This document shows, in pieces, positions 57,299-64,000 of a stretch of 64,000 bases of DNA. Source of the DNA: Leishmania martiniquensis (lineage: Eukaryota > Euglenozoa > Kinetoplastea > Trypanosomatida > Trypanosomatidae). The DNA is taken from the NCBI RefSeq assembly GCF_017916325.1, contig NC_090163.1, positions 988,501-1,052,500 of the forward strand. The letters are read 5' to 3'. The translations under genes were made by a program, and so were the position numbers. The notes under the pieces are model-generated. The model made no database searches, was not told the origin of the DNA, and saw nothing but the letters and a program-made list of their open reading frames with translations. Within the stretch, counting starts at the first letter, position 1; the number at the start of each line of letters is the position of its first letter.

Positions 57299-58525
57299 TC
57301 AGTACTCGTTGTCGCGCAGGCGCCTGCTCGTGTTGGACGGCGACTCGCCACCACCCTCGATCATGTGGCAGTGGTAGTTGTGTGTCATGACGGCATCGGC
57401 AATTTCCCAAAGCTCCTCGCGGCGTGGGGAGTAACACGTACGGAAGGCCCAATCACTCCACTGCCGCCCGTCATTCGGCACGACCAAGTCCGTGCACAGA
57501 CGGCCGTTCATGAGCTCATCGGCGCTCGGTCGTGGCGCCCGGAGATGGCCGCAGTTCTGCGAAATGGTGATGGATGATACGGCGCCTGACTGACGCAACG
57601 AATGCTCAGCGGACTGGCTCCGTGATTGGTGGGACGCGGGCTCGGGCTGTGTGTGGTAGGACCGTTGCCCGGAGTCAGGTCGAGCGAGCGCCGCGGCGAA
57701 GGAGGGGGGTGAGGGAGCGGAAGCGCCGCTGCCCGGGCCGCCAAGGCGAGGCGCTGCCCCGGCATTGAACAGGGACAGATGCGGTCGCGCGGCGTCTTCC
57801 TCCGGCGGCTGTGCGGCGTGCGAGGAGCGGCGGGCACTGCTGGCTGGATTGCACCCTGCGTCTACCTGGTTCTTCTGCATCTTCTCATATGTGTTTTGGG
57901 TCAGCAGCGGTGTGCGCGGTTGCAAAGGCTGCATGGCGGCCGATGGTGCGTGCTGCGGCGGCGGTGGTGGGCTTGCCTCCGCCGCTCCTGGCGGTGGAGG
58001 CACCTCGGCCGCAAGTGTTTCGTCGCCCGACGTGTATACGCTGTCACCGTCTGCGGCACACCTCTGTGCATGTGCCCGCAACGAGGACCAGCGCCGCGCA
58101 CCAGCCGGGCACGCTGTGCGATCTTGCTTTTCGTGGAATGGTGGTGCCATCTTCAGCGGCACCTTCGACTCAGAGGAGATGGCAAACACGGCGTGCTGCA
58201 GGATGCAGGTGTCCTCCAGCGTCACGGTAAGCCAGCAGGCGACGGCCGGCGCCTCGATGTCCGCAACGGTGGCTCGCAGCGTCTCTCGCAGGTAGGGGCC
58301 GCATTCACATCCCAACGCAACGGCGACGCGCTCCGCTACCACGGAGCCCGCACGGAGCACGTACAAAGCACGGATATAAGGGGCGGCGGTGGCATACCGC
58401 GCTGCGCATCGCGCCGCCGCATCCACGTGAGCGACGGACCGCTGGCAGACATCTGCCGCCGCCAACGCGCAAAGTCGCGCACGCTCCTGCGGTGGAATGC
58501 CGATCGGCACCACTTCTGCAGCCAT
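57299..58525 (-). CDS. Unknown protein, Pro/Ser/Gln-rich centre
   Basis: 408 aa from the ATG at 58525; the frame is open to 58735 only through a TTG codon. It is the last gene of the minus-strand unit. The N-terminal ~125 residues look helical and ordered (ARLCALAAADVCQRSVAHVD, YIRALYVLRAGSVVAERVAV, CILQHAVFAISSESKVPLK). The middle (~165-330) is disordered, with a Pro run (PPPPPQHAPSA). The C-terminus is again ordered (QWSDWAFRTCYSPRREELWE, then IADAVMTHNYHCHMIEGGG). The paired His/Cys at the end (HNYHCH) could bind metal, but there is no known motif. No signal peptide or membrane segment. I do not recognise a family. Confidence 0.65.
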   Translation of the reverse strand: MAAEVVPIGIPPQERARLCALAAADVCQRSVAHVDAAARCAARYATAAPYIRALYVLRAGSVVAERVAVALGCECGPYLRETLRATVADIEAPAVACWLTVTLEDTCILQHAVFAISSESKVPLKMAPPFHEKQDRTACPAGARRWSSLRAHAQRCAADGDSVYTSGDETLAAEVPPPPGAAEASPPPPPQHAPSAAMQPLQPRTPLLTQNTYEKMQKNQVDAGCNPASSARRSSHAAQPPEEDAARPHLSLFNAGAAPRLGGPGSGASAPSPPSFAAALARPDSGQRSYHTQPEPASHQSRSQSAEHSLRQSGAVSSITISQNCGHLRAPRPSADELMNGRLCTDLVVPNDGRQWSDWAFRTCYSPRREELWEIADAVMTHNYHCHMIEGGGESPSNTSRRLRDNEY

Positions 58526-58534
58526 GCTGGCGTG

Positions 58535-58555
58535 CTTAACGGATAAGGGAGGGAG
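58535..58555 (-). promoter_or_regulatory. Candidate spliced-leader acceptor (minus) for the unknown protein
   Basis: On the minus strand a CCTCCCTCCCTTATCCG tract leads to TTAAG, with AG at 58536-58535, giving a 9-nt leader before the ATG at 58525. Confidence 0.5.
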
Positions 58556-59048
58556 GCGTACACAACTCACAGAGCAAGCGCGCGCCAACAAATGAGTTGC
58601 TCGAGGGCTCGTGGACACGCACGTACACACAGGCGCTAGCCCAGTGACGACGGCGACCAACCAGGCTTGCTCTGCTCCGCCGTGTGCGAAGGGGGCTGGG
58701 ACGGAGGAGGCTGTGAACGGCTGGTAAGGGTTCAAAACACACGCAGCTCACGAGGAAACTGATGGCGCTGCTGTGGTCGACATCCCGACGCGGGTGAGAG
58801 GGGTGGTGGCGATGGCGCTCGTTGACAAGGAGCAGTGACAGGCGGAGGAGTGCGCACGCAGATACTCACAAGTGCTTGTGTGTCTGAGTGTCGGGAGAAG
58901 CATATGGGCCCTGGGCAGCTCACCCAGGGGCTATGAAGTGCACTGAGGGTGCAGGGGGCGACACACCCACGCACACGCGTGGGCCTTTTCTCTTCATTGC
59001 AATTTTTTTTGGAGACGCTGGCCAGGGAAAAAAGGCAAGTTCGCGCAT

Positions 59049-59053
59049 ACACA

Positions 59054-59084
<31 letters not shown>
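59049..59084. repeat. (CA)n microsatellite
   Basis: A nearly pure (AC)n run with one interrupting T, followed by ACAG repeats. It is probably in the 3' UTR of the ALKBH7-like gene (as TG on the mRNA strand). Confidence 0.9.
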
Positions 59085-59203
59085 GCGGACAGACAGACAG
59101 AGAAGGGGAAGGAGCAAGACGATGACGCGCGTGCGAGTGAGCGGAACAGGTGCCGATGGGATCCTCGAGGGCCCACGCCGCAACCTTGGGCGATCGCCTT
59201 CTC

Positions 59204-60076
59204 TCACTCTCCCTCCCTCTGCCTCATGCGACCGGCCAGCAGAGTCATGGGCGACACACCCCTGAAGATAATCGCGGTGCGGTCGAACCGGCGATACGGC
59301 GTCTCTGCACCGTCGAAGCGTACGGGCGTCCCCTCCACCGCAAGACTTTTCTGAATACGGCGAATGTGCTCATCATCATCGCTGACCCAGTCGACACTGT
59401 GCTCCCAGTCATATCGGGCTCGCCCAATCATAATGTAAAAGCAGCGCGGCGCCAGCATCAGCTCGATTCGCTCGCCAGGAAACTGCGGGTGCGTGAGTGT
59501 CATGACGCGGCCAGCGTTCAGACACAGCCCGGCGACAATGCCGGCCGAGTTGCGGCTCTCGTCGGCATGGGCTCGAATGAAGCCGCTCCCCGCCAGCCGC
59601 AAAAAGTGTATGCGATCGTCAATGGGAATGCGCGGCACGTAGGCCTGTGCAATGGCGTGAACTCGAGTGAGTGCCCCGGAGACGAGTGGGAGGTCGACCT
59701 CGAGGTTGGCGCGGGGCATGTTCAGCCCAGCATCGTTGCCCGTCTTTGCCGCCTGTGTGATGGCAGCGTACGAGCGGTAGAACTCCTTGTAGTGGTGGAT
59801 GAGGCCGTCGACGTGGCCATCGTTGTAGCTCAGCCGCTGAAACCACGGCTCCGAGAAGTCCAGAAGCGCCCGCTCCTCTTGCTCCGTTATCACCTCCGGC
59901 AGCACGTACACCGGCACCCAGTTTGCCGGCGTGGCTTTGACGTCTTTGCCAATGGCTTCCTCTGCAGGTGGATGAACAAACGACGGGGCACTCCGCATCG
60001 ACAGCAACGAATTTGCTGCCGCCACCGCTGCGGTCCCTGCCGGTGCTCGCAGTAACCGGCGAGACGCAGCTCGCAT
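59204..60076 (-). CDS. ALKBH7: ALKBH7-like 2-oxoglutarate/Fe(II) dioxygenase, probably mitochondrial
   Basis: 290 aa. ALKBH7 is the mitochondrial AlkB homologue linked in mammals to necrosis, fatty-acid metabolism and mitochondrial RNA modification. The presequence is clear (MRAASRRLLRAPAGTAAVAA). The Fe(II) facial triad is present: His170 and Asp172 in IRAHADESRN, and His226 in GRARYDWEHSVDW. The 2-oxoglutarate-binding Arg lies in RRFDRTAIIFRG (Arg266 likely). Wording around the site (AGLCLNAGRVMTL, LAPRCFYIMIGRARYD) follows ALKBH7 rather than nucleic-acid-repair AlkB. The start ATG is well placed, with CGCAG upstream on the minus strand. Catalytic residues are intact; the substrate is not predictable from sequence. 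Confidence 0.88.
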   Translation of the reverse strand: MRAASRRLLRAPAGTAAVAAANSLLSMRSAPSFVHPPAEEAIGKDVKATPANWVPVYVLPEVITEQEERALLDFSEPWFQRLSYNDGHVDGLIHHYKEFYRSYAAITQAAKTGNDAGLNMPRANLEVDLPLVSGALTRVHAIAQAYVPRIPIDDRIHFLRLAGSGFIRAHADESRNSAGIVAGLCLNAGRVMTLTHPQFPGERIELMLAPRCFYIMIGRARYDWEHSVDWVSDDDEHIRRIQKSLAVEGTPVRFDGAETPYRRFDRTAIIFRGVSPMTLLAGRMRQREGE

Positions 60077-60784
60077 GCCTTGCCGACGCTACTGCGGGGA
60101 GGCGAGGAGGGTGAACGATGCGCGCGCACAGACACATACGGGGGCCTGCACACGCAAGCATACACGGCGCTTCTGGATGGGCAACGGTGACGGAGTCATA
60201 AGGCAGAAGGGTAAAGGAAGAGGGAGTGTGCATGTGTGCTCCTAAGCATCTCTCTCTCTGCTCGCCCTCCCCCCACCCCAGTGCGGAAGAGCGCAAGCGA
60301 TGAGTGGGCACAGAAGCGGAGAAGAATGGCGACTGCCACTGACACCGAGAGAGACGCATTCTGCAGGAAGGCACCAAACAGAAAGAGGGTGGGAACCTCC
60401 CTTTCCACCAGTCCAAGCAGCGCTGCTGCTGTGGCAGCTATTCTTCAGGGGGAGGGAGGTTGCTGATATGACCTTCACTGAGGTACCACCACCGAGCGGG
60501 GAGGAGGGAGGGGGGCGGGCGGGCGGCAGCAGCACTGTTAAGCAAGCGAAACTGCGAGTGAGGGTAGAGAGGCGACACGCACCGTGGTGTGGGGTGCACA
60601 CATTTGCCGTGTAAGGAGGTGAAGCGGTGCCCTCTGCTCGGCAGCAACGCGGAGCGCACGCACTGTCGGCCGATCCTGGTGGCGGCTCGTACGCCCACGA
60701 ACATGCAAGAGGACAAGCGAGAGGCGAGGGCAGCGGACCGCGGAGCAAAATGATGTGCTGAGTGCCGCCGCGGGCACGCTGCGA
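60077..60784. other. Intergenic spacer, ATG12-like to ALKBH7-like (minus strand)
   Basis: No gene supported. It contains the acceptor region of ALKBH7 at its left end and pyrimidine-rich (minus-strand) stretches. Confidence 0.65.
60092..60115 (-). promoter_or_regulatory. Candidate spliced-leader acceptor (minus) for ALKBH7-like gene
   Basis: On the minus strand CACCCTCCTCGCCTCCCCGCAG ends with AG at 60093-60092, a 15-nt leader before the ATG at 60076. Confidence 0.6.
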
Positions 60785-61150
60785 TCACCCGCTGAAAACC
60801 TCAGGATCGATCGTGACGTAGAGCTTGCGCGCCTCCGGGGCTGTGGCGTACATGTCTAGCAGAGTCTGCAAGGTTTGCTCCGGTGCAGGGATGAAGGCCT
60901 CGGTGCCGTTACGCAGAAAAACGAAGGTAGCGCCGCAGCCACTGGTGCTGATCGATGCCGCCCCCTCCGATCCTCCACTGACCGCTGGTGCCGTCACCGC
61001 CTTTGCCTTGACGAGCTTCTTGCGCAACCTAGCGTGGACTTCGCCGATGGTCGTGCCAGGGTCAAAACTTCCATCAGCCACCTTTACGCCGAAGCGTGAC
61101 GTGTTGAAATTGACCGTTACCTTCTCCCTTGTGACGTTCATGTTTGCCAT
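60785..61150 (-). CDS. ATG12-like ubiquitin-fold protein ending in glycine
   Basis: 121 aa from the ATG at 61150. ATG12 is conjugated through its C-terminal Gly to ATG5 in autophagosome formation. The first strand and helix read VTREKVTVNFNTSRFGVKV, then TTIGEVHARLRKKL. After an Ala/Ser/Gly insert (~48-73) comes the best match, FVFLRNGTEAFIPAPEQTLQ, then TLLDMYATAPEARKLYVTI. This corresponds to 'lfiYVn.sFaPspDqevgtLye.f...gkLvl.Y' of ATG12. It stops at DPEVFSG, so a Gly is exposed without processing; human ATG12 ends in AWG. Leishmania major ATG12 is reported to need C-terminal processing, so this may be a different member or a different modifier. The ubiquitin-fold call is stronger than the orthology. 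Confidence 0.6.
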   Translation of the reverse strand: MANMNVTREKVTVNFNTSRFGVKVADGSFDPGTTIGEVHARLRKKLVKAKAVTAPAVSGGSEGAASISTSGCGATFVFLRNGTEAFIPAPEQTLQTLLDMYATAPEARKLYVTIDPEVFSG

Positions 61151-61672
61151 GCCACAATTTTGTGGCGGCAGCAGTGCAAGAATGTGCCCGACTGCGTGAG
61201 AGAGAGAGAGGGTGCGCAGAGAGAGAGGGTGCGCAGGGAGAGAGGGAGGGAGGGGATGGGAGGCTCGAAGAATTCGCACGGGAAGGCATAGCAGCGAGCA
61301 TCGTCTGCTACACGAAGAGGTGACGGGCGCAATGCTTGCGAAACGTTTGCAGAGGATCGGCGCCACGGCTTGTGCACGAGGGGTGCGCTCCTGCACACCA
61401 AGGCAACAGTGGTGCTGAGACAGACGGACGGCACTAACGTGCAGCGCAGAGGGCCCTCGTGCATGGGTACTTTCCGGCCGACGCACTAGCAATGTAGTAC
61501 AGCTGCGCTCCGAGTGTACGCTGCACGTGCATCGCGCCTCTTCCGCTCTCTCTGAGTGCGTGTAAACGCCGGAGTATGCAGAGGATATAAAGGAAAGGGA
61601 CTCCTCCAATCGGACATGCACTTACGCAAACACACACACCAACGCATCTACACAGGCATGGGAGGCGCGAGC
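61151..61672. other. Intergenic spacer, LYR-AlgH to ATG12-like (minus strand)
   Basis: No gene supported. An upstream in-frame extension of the ATG12-like ORF (to 61621) starts without ATG and is pyrimidine-tract-derived sequence. Confidence 0.7.
61192..61255 (-). promoter_or_regulatory. Spliced-leader acceptor region (minus) with repeated CT blocks
   Basis: On the plus strand GAGAGAGGGTGCGCA-type units repeat twice, so the minus strand reads as successive CTCTCTC blocks ending in CACGCAG (AG 61193-61192). The predicted leader is 42 nt. The tract excludes the upstream frame from the mature mRNA. Confidence 0.6.
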
Positions 61673-63505
61673 TTAAGGGGCGCTGCCGTCACCGTCCTTG
61701 TGGTTGTCGTTGCCCTTCTTAGGAGGCCGAGGGGCTGAAGGCGACAGGTCTTTCACACCTTCCTGAGGCGCCGCATCACTCATTTGATGCTCCAGAATAT
61801 CCGTGGTGTGGGGCACGAAGATGGCCTCGTCAAGCTCGTCCTCGCCGTCGTGGTCATCGCCCTCGTCTGCGTCCTCGTCCAAGACAACTTCGCTGGCCAT
61901 CGCCTCATCGGCGGCGGCGGCGGCGGTGGCGGAAGCAGCAGCAGGGGTGCCCGTCTCTGCCGCTACCGCCGTCTCGCCCGCCTCAGTGGAAAGGGGGAGC
62001 GGCGACATGTGCGGGGCCAAAATTTGCAGCGATGACCACCGCGGGCTGTCTGAGAAGGGATTGGAGCATCCGACCAGTGCTGCGTACTCACCGCCAAGGG
62101 CGAACATGATTTCGTCCCACAGACACTCGCGACGGCGCATGATCTGGTCTGGCGGGAACACCTGAGGAGGGGTGATGTCCGCCCCATAGCGCTTCTCGCG
62201 CAGCTGCCTCGCCTCCGCGAGCTGCGCCGCCGTTGGGAAGCGCTCGGCGGCGTCGTCGCCCGTGGCAGACAGCGCGTACGCGCGGAAGAAGCTGGGCGAC
62301 GTCTTTACCGCCATCCAGTGCCCGTTCGCCACCTCTGCCTCGAGTTGGTTAGTTGTCCAGCGCATGTTCCCCCAGTAAACGCGCAGCGAGGAGCGCGGCT
62401 GCCCTTCGACAAGCTTTGCGAGGTACGGGAGGGCCTCCGCTTTGGAGATGTAGAGCGTTGGCTCACGAGCGCCGTCGTCCAGCACCCCGCCAGGGATGAG
62501 TGGGCGGCAGAAGAGCCCATGCGTTGTAATAGCCTCGGGCGAGCACCTACGTGCCGACGCGGGTACCGCAGGGGTAGTGGCCGCGCCAGTGGTGCTCGGT
62601 ATCCCCTTCCACTTCAGCCAGCCCATCACCGAGGATTCACCCGAGGGCGGCTCGCTGCTGCTGGCGACGGTGTCCTGCGATTCCAGCGTGTGCAGCACAG
62701 AGATCTGAGCTGTTGGGGGCATCGTGAAGCCGATCTGACTGAAGCCACCATCGTATACGTCGTGACCCCAAAACGCCTCCGGGAACATTGAATTGCCGCG
62801 CGACAGCGGGTACGTGAACCGCAGATCCAACACAACGGCGCTCGTCAGAATGGGAGTGCACTCTGTGATGAGCATCACACGCCGGTCCACGTGCGCCGAG
62901 GAGAGCGGGTGGGCCAGTAGCAGCGTACCCTCACTGAGGTCAAGACTGTGCCGGGCTTCGCGCAGCACCACGCGAGTCGGAACGCCGGGAGCCGCCTGAA
63001 CGTACCTAGGGCCTGCCCCCGGGGTTGGTCTGACGGGCTGCGCGCGAAATAGGCCCTTTCGCCGCTCCGCTACGGCAGAGCTTCGCAGAGATGACAGCAG
63101 GCGCTCACGGTCTTTGTCTATTATCGGGAGTTTCGCCTTGACGTTCTCGTAGTGAGCGCGCAACCGATTGAGCGTGTCGAAGGCCAAATTAATCTTCGGG
63201 ACGCGCGTGGCGTCTCTGAAGACGTTGCGCAGCACATCCGTGTACTGCTGGCAGCCCGGGACGTGCAGCGGCCCAGAAACGCCAAGTACCGACTGAAGTT
63301 CGTTGTTGCACGGAAACAGCACTTTCAGCACCGGCTCCTTGTCAAGGCGGCTGACCTCCCGGAAAAGGCTACGGTAGAGAGAGCGCACCACAGCTGGCGA
63401 GACAGTTGGAACGGAGGGCGCCGAAGCAGGTCGCTTTGCGATGTCCTTAGTGGTGGCCTTCGGGCTTGTTGTCGAGAGCCGAAGAAGGCGGCTCCTTGTG
63501 AGCAT
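61673..63505 (-). CDS. LYR-motif plus AlgH/DUF179-domain protein, probably mitochondrial
   Basis: 610 aa from the ATG at 63505 (the GTG at 63556 is ignored). The N-terminus is a likely mitochondrial presequence (MLTRSRLLRLSTTSPKATTK). At ~42-50 SLYRSLFREVSRLDKEP matches the LYR motif of complex I/Fe-S assembly and ACP-binding proteins, and the downstream VLRNVFRDATRVP fits the rest of that helical fold. From ~190 comes a UPF0301/AlgH (DUF179) domain: LSEGTLLLAHPLSSAHVDRR, VMLITEC, later LRVYWGNMRWTTNQLEAEVA and NGHWMAVKTS (to ~403). A large insert sits inside it. After ~440 the tail is acidic (DEDADEGDDHDGEDELDEA) and Ala/Pro-rich. LYR proteins recruit acyl-ACP; DUF179 function is unclear. 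The fusion is the notable feature; domains are called by eye. Confidence 0.8.
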   Translation of the reverse strand: MLTRSRLLRLSTTSPKATTKDIAKRPASAPSVPTVSPAVVRSLYRSLFREVSRLDKEPVLKVLFPCNNELQSVLGVSGPLHVPGCQQYTDVLRNVFRDATRVPKINLAFDTLNRLRAHYENVKAKLPIIDKDRERLLSSLRSSAVAERRKGLFRAQPVRPTPGAGPRYVQAAPGVPTRVVLREARHSLDLSEGTLLLAHPLSSAHVDRRVMLITECTPILTSAVVLDLRFTYPLSRGNSMFPEAFWGHDVYDGGFSQIGFTMPPTAQISVLHTLESQDTVASSSEPPSGESSVMGWLKWKGIPSTTGAATTPAVPASARRCSPEAITTHGLFCRPLIPGGVLDDGAREPTLYISKAEALPYLAKLVEGQPRSSLRVYWGNMRWTTNQLEAEVANGHWMAVKTSPSFFRAYALSATGDDAAERFPTAAQLAEARQLREKRYGADITPPQVFPPDQIMRRRECLWDEIMFALGGEYAALVGCSNPFSDSPRWSSLQILAPHMSPLPLSTEAGETAVAAETGTPAAASATAAAAADEAMASEVVLDEDADEGDDHDGEDELDEAIFVPHTTDILEHQMSDAAPQEGVKDLSPSAPRPPKKGNDNHKDGDGSAP

Positions 63506-64000
63506 GACGGGAAGGCGCCCCGTATCGGGGGTGGGTGGGAGGGGGGGGATGGCCACGTGAAGGACGATTACGCAAAGGGCAGTGGAGCAGACACGCGCGC
63601 CGTCTTCAGTGTTGTTTCGGAGGGAGGAGGAGGGCTGGCGTGGCTCAAAATATCTGGCGCTTGCTCACGTGTAAAAAGGGCTCGAGAGGAAAGAGAAGTG
63701 ACGATTATGGACAGCCCATCAGGTGTGCCCAGCGGAGCAGCAGCGCCAACCGAAGCAACGAGGGTATCCGGGTGAGCGGGAGAATCCTGCGCCACACCCC
63801 CGCACCGCTCCTTTCTGTTTGCCCGAGAAGAAAACACGAGCCGCAGGGGTGGGTTGTGGGCCTCAGCTCCAGGGGGGAGGTGAAGGCAATGGGAAGCAAT
63901 GGAGGCAATCAGCTGTGCCGTGCAGGGGCGTTGTATGGCCGCAACGGCTGCAATCGAAGACAGGCGCCAAAGAGAAATAAGACTACAGAGAAGTCCGTGG
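63506..64000. other. Right-hand edge of window, upstream of LYR-AlgH gene
   Basis: No gene supported. On the minus strand no AG occurs between the ATG at 63505 and position 63604, although a C-rich tract (complement of 63523-63550) lies within that interval. The leader must be at least ~98 nt and contain the tract, or the acceptor is further right. Confidence 0.6.

Larger units (their letters stand above)
58526..59203. other. Intergenic spacer, ALKBH7-like to unknown protein (minus strand)
   Basis: No gene seen. It holds a long (CA)n run at 59049-59084, followed by (ACAG)n to about 59101. Confidence 0.7.

Noticed and set aside
1..64000. tRNA, rRNA, CRISPR or IS elements
   Set aside because: No A/B-box pairs, rRNA segments, spaced direct repeats or transposase frames were found on either strand.

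Overview
The window looks like nuclear DNA of a trypanosomatid of the Leishmania type (Leishmaniinae). The sequence is G+C-rich, and the genes are long, intron-less and all in one direction. They are separated by 0.5-2.5 kb spacers full of pyrimidine tracts, (CA)n/(TG)n and (TA)n runs. Most reading frames sit just downstream of a pyrimidine tract plus AG, the layout of spliced-leader trans-splicing. I see no operons, ribosome-binding sites, tRNA or rRNA genes, CRISPR array or intact mobile element. Species cannot be fixed from the window alone.

Layout. Positions 1-56574 form one plus-strand polycistronic unit. In order: 3' end of a PIF1-family helicase; a HEAT-repeat protein; a TPR/MYND/SET protein; two identical eS17 (RPS17) genes inside an 822-bp direct repeat; a small basic protein with a chromo-shadow-like tail; splicing factor SF3B1; an LRR/IQ/coiled-coil protein; an ADP-ribosylglycohydrolase-fold protein that has lost metal ligands; a 1754-residue IQ-array protein; coatomer gamma; an unknown low-complexity protein; a MoaC-like protein with a long charged tail; a membrane histidine acid phosphatase; methionine sulfoxide reductase B; a PP2A/PP4/PP6-type phosphatase; heme A synthase COX15; and a cysteine-rich type I surface protein.

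The next four genes (57299-63505) are on the minus strand: an unknown protein, an ALKBH7-like dioxygenase, an ATG12-like ubiquitin-fold protein, and a mitochondrial protein joining an LYR motif to an AlgH/DUF179 domain. The 0.7-kb spacer at 56575-57298 is therefore a convergent strand-switch region where two polycistronic units should terminate. It holds a perfect 9-bp hairpin followed by long G runs.

Neighbouring genes are not functionally linked in the bacterial sense. They cover translation, splicing, vesicle traffic, cytoskeleton, redox repair and mitochondrial assembly. Recurrent themes are predicted mitochondrial proteins (COX15, ALKBH7-like, LYR-AlgH, MoaC-like) and enzyme folds whose catalytic residues are altered (SET, ARH, MoaC). 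The altered enzymes, the LYR-AlgH fusion, the ATG12-like protein and the convergence zone are the best leads for new biology. Function calls rest on motif reading by eye, not on database searches.
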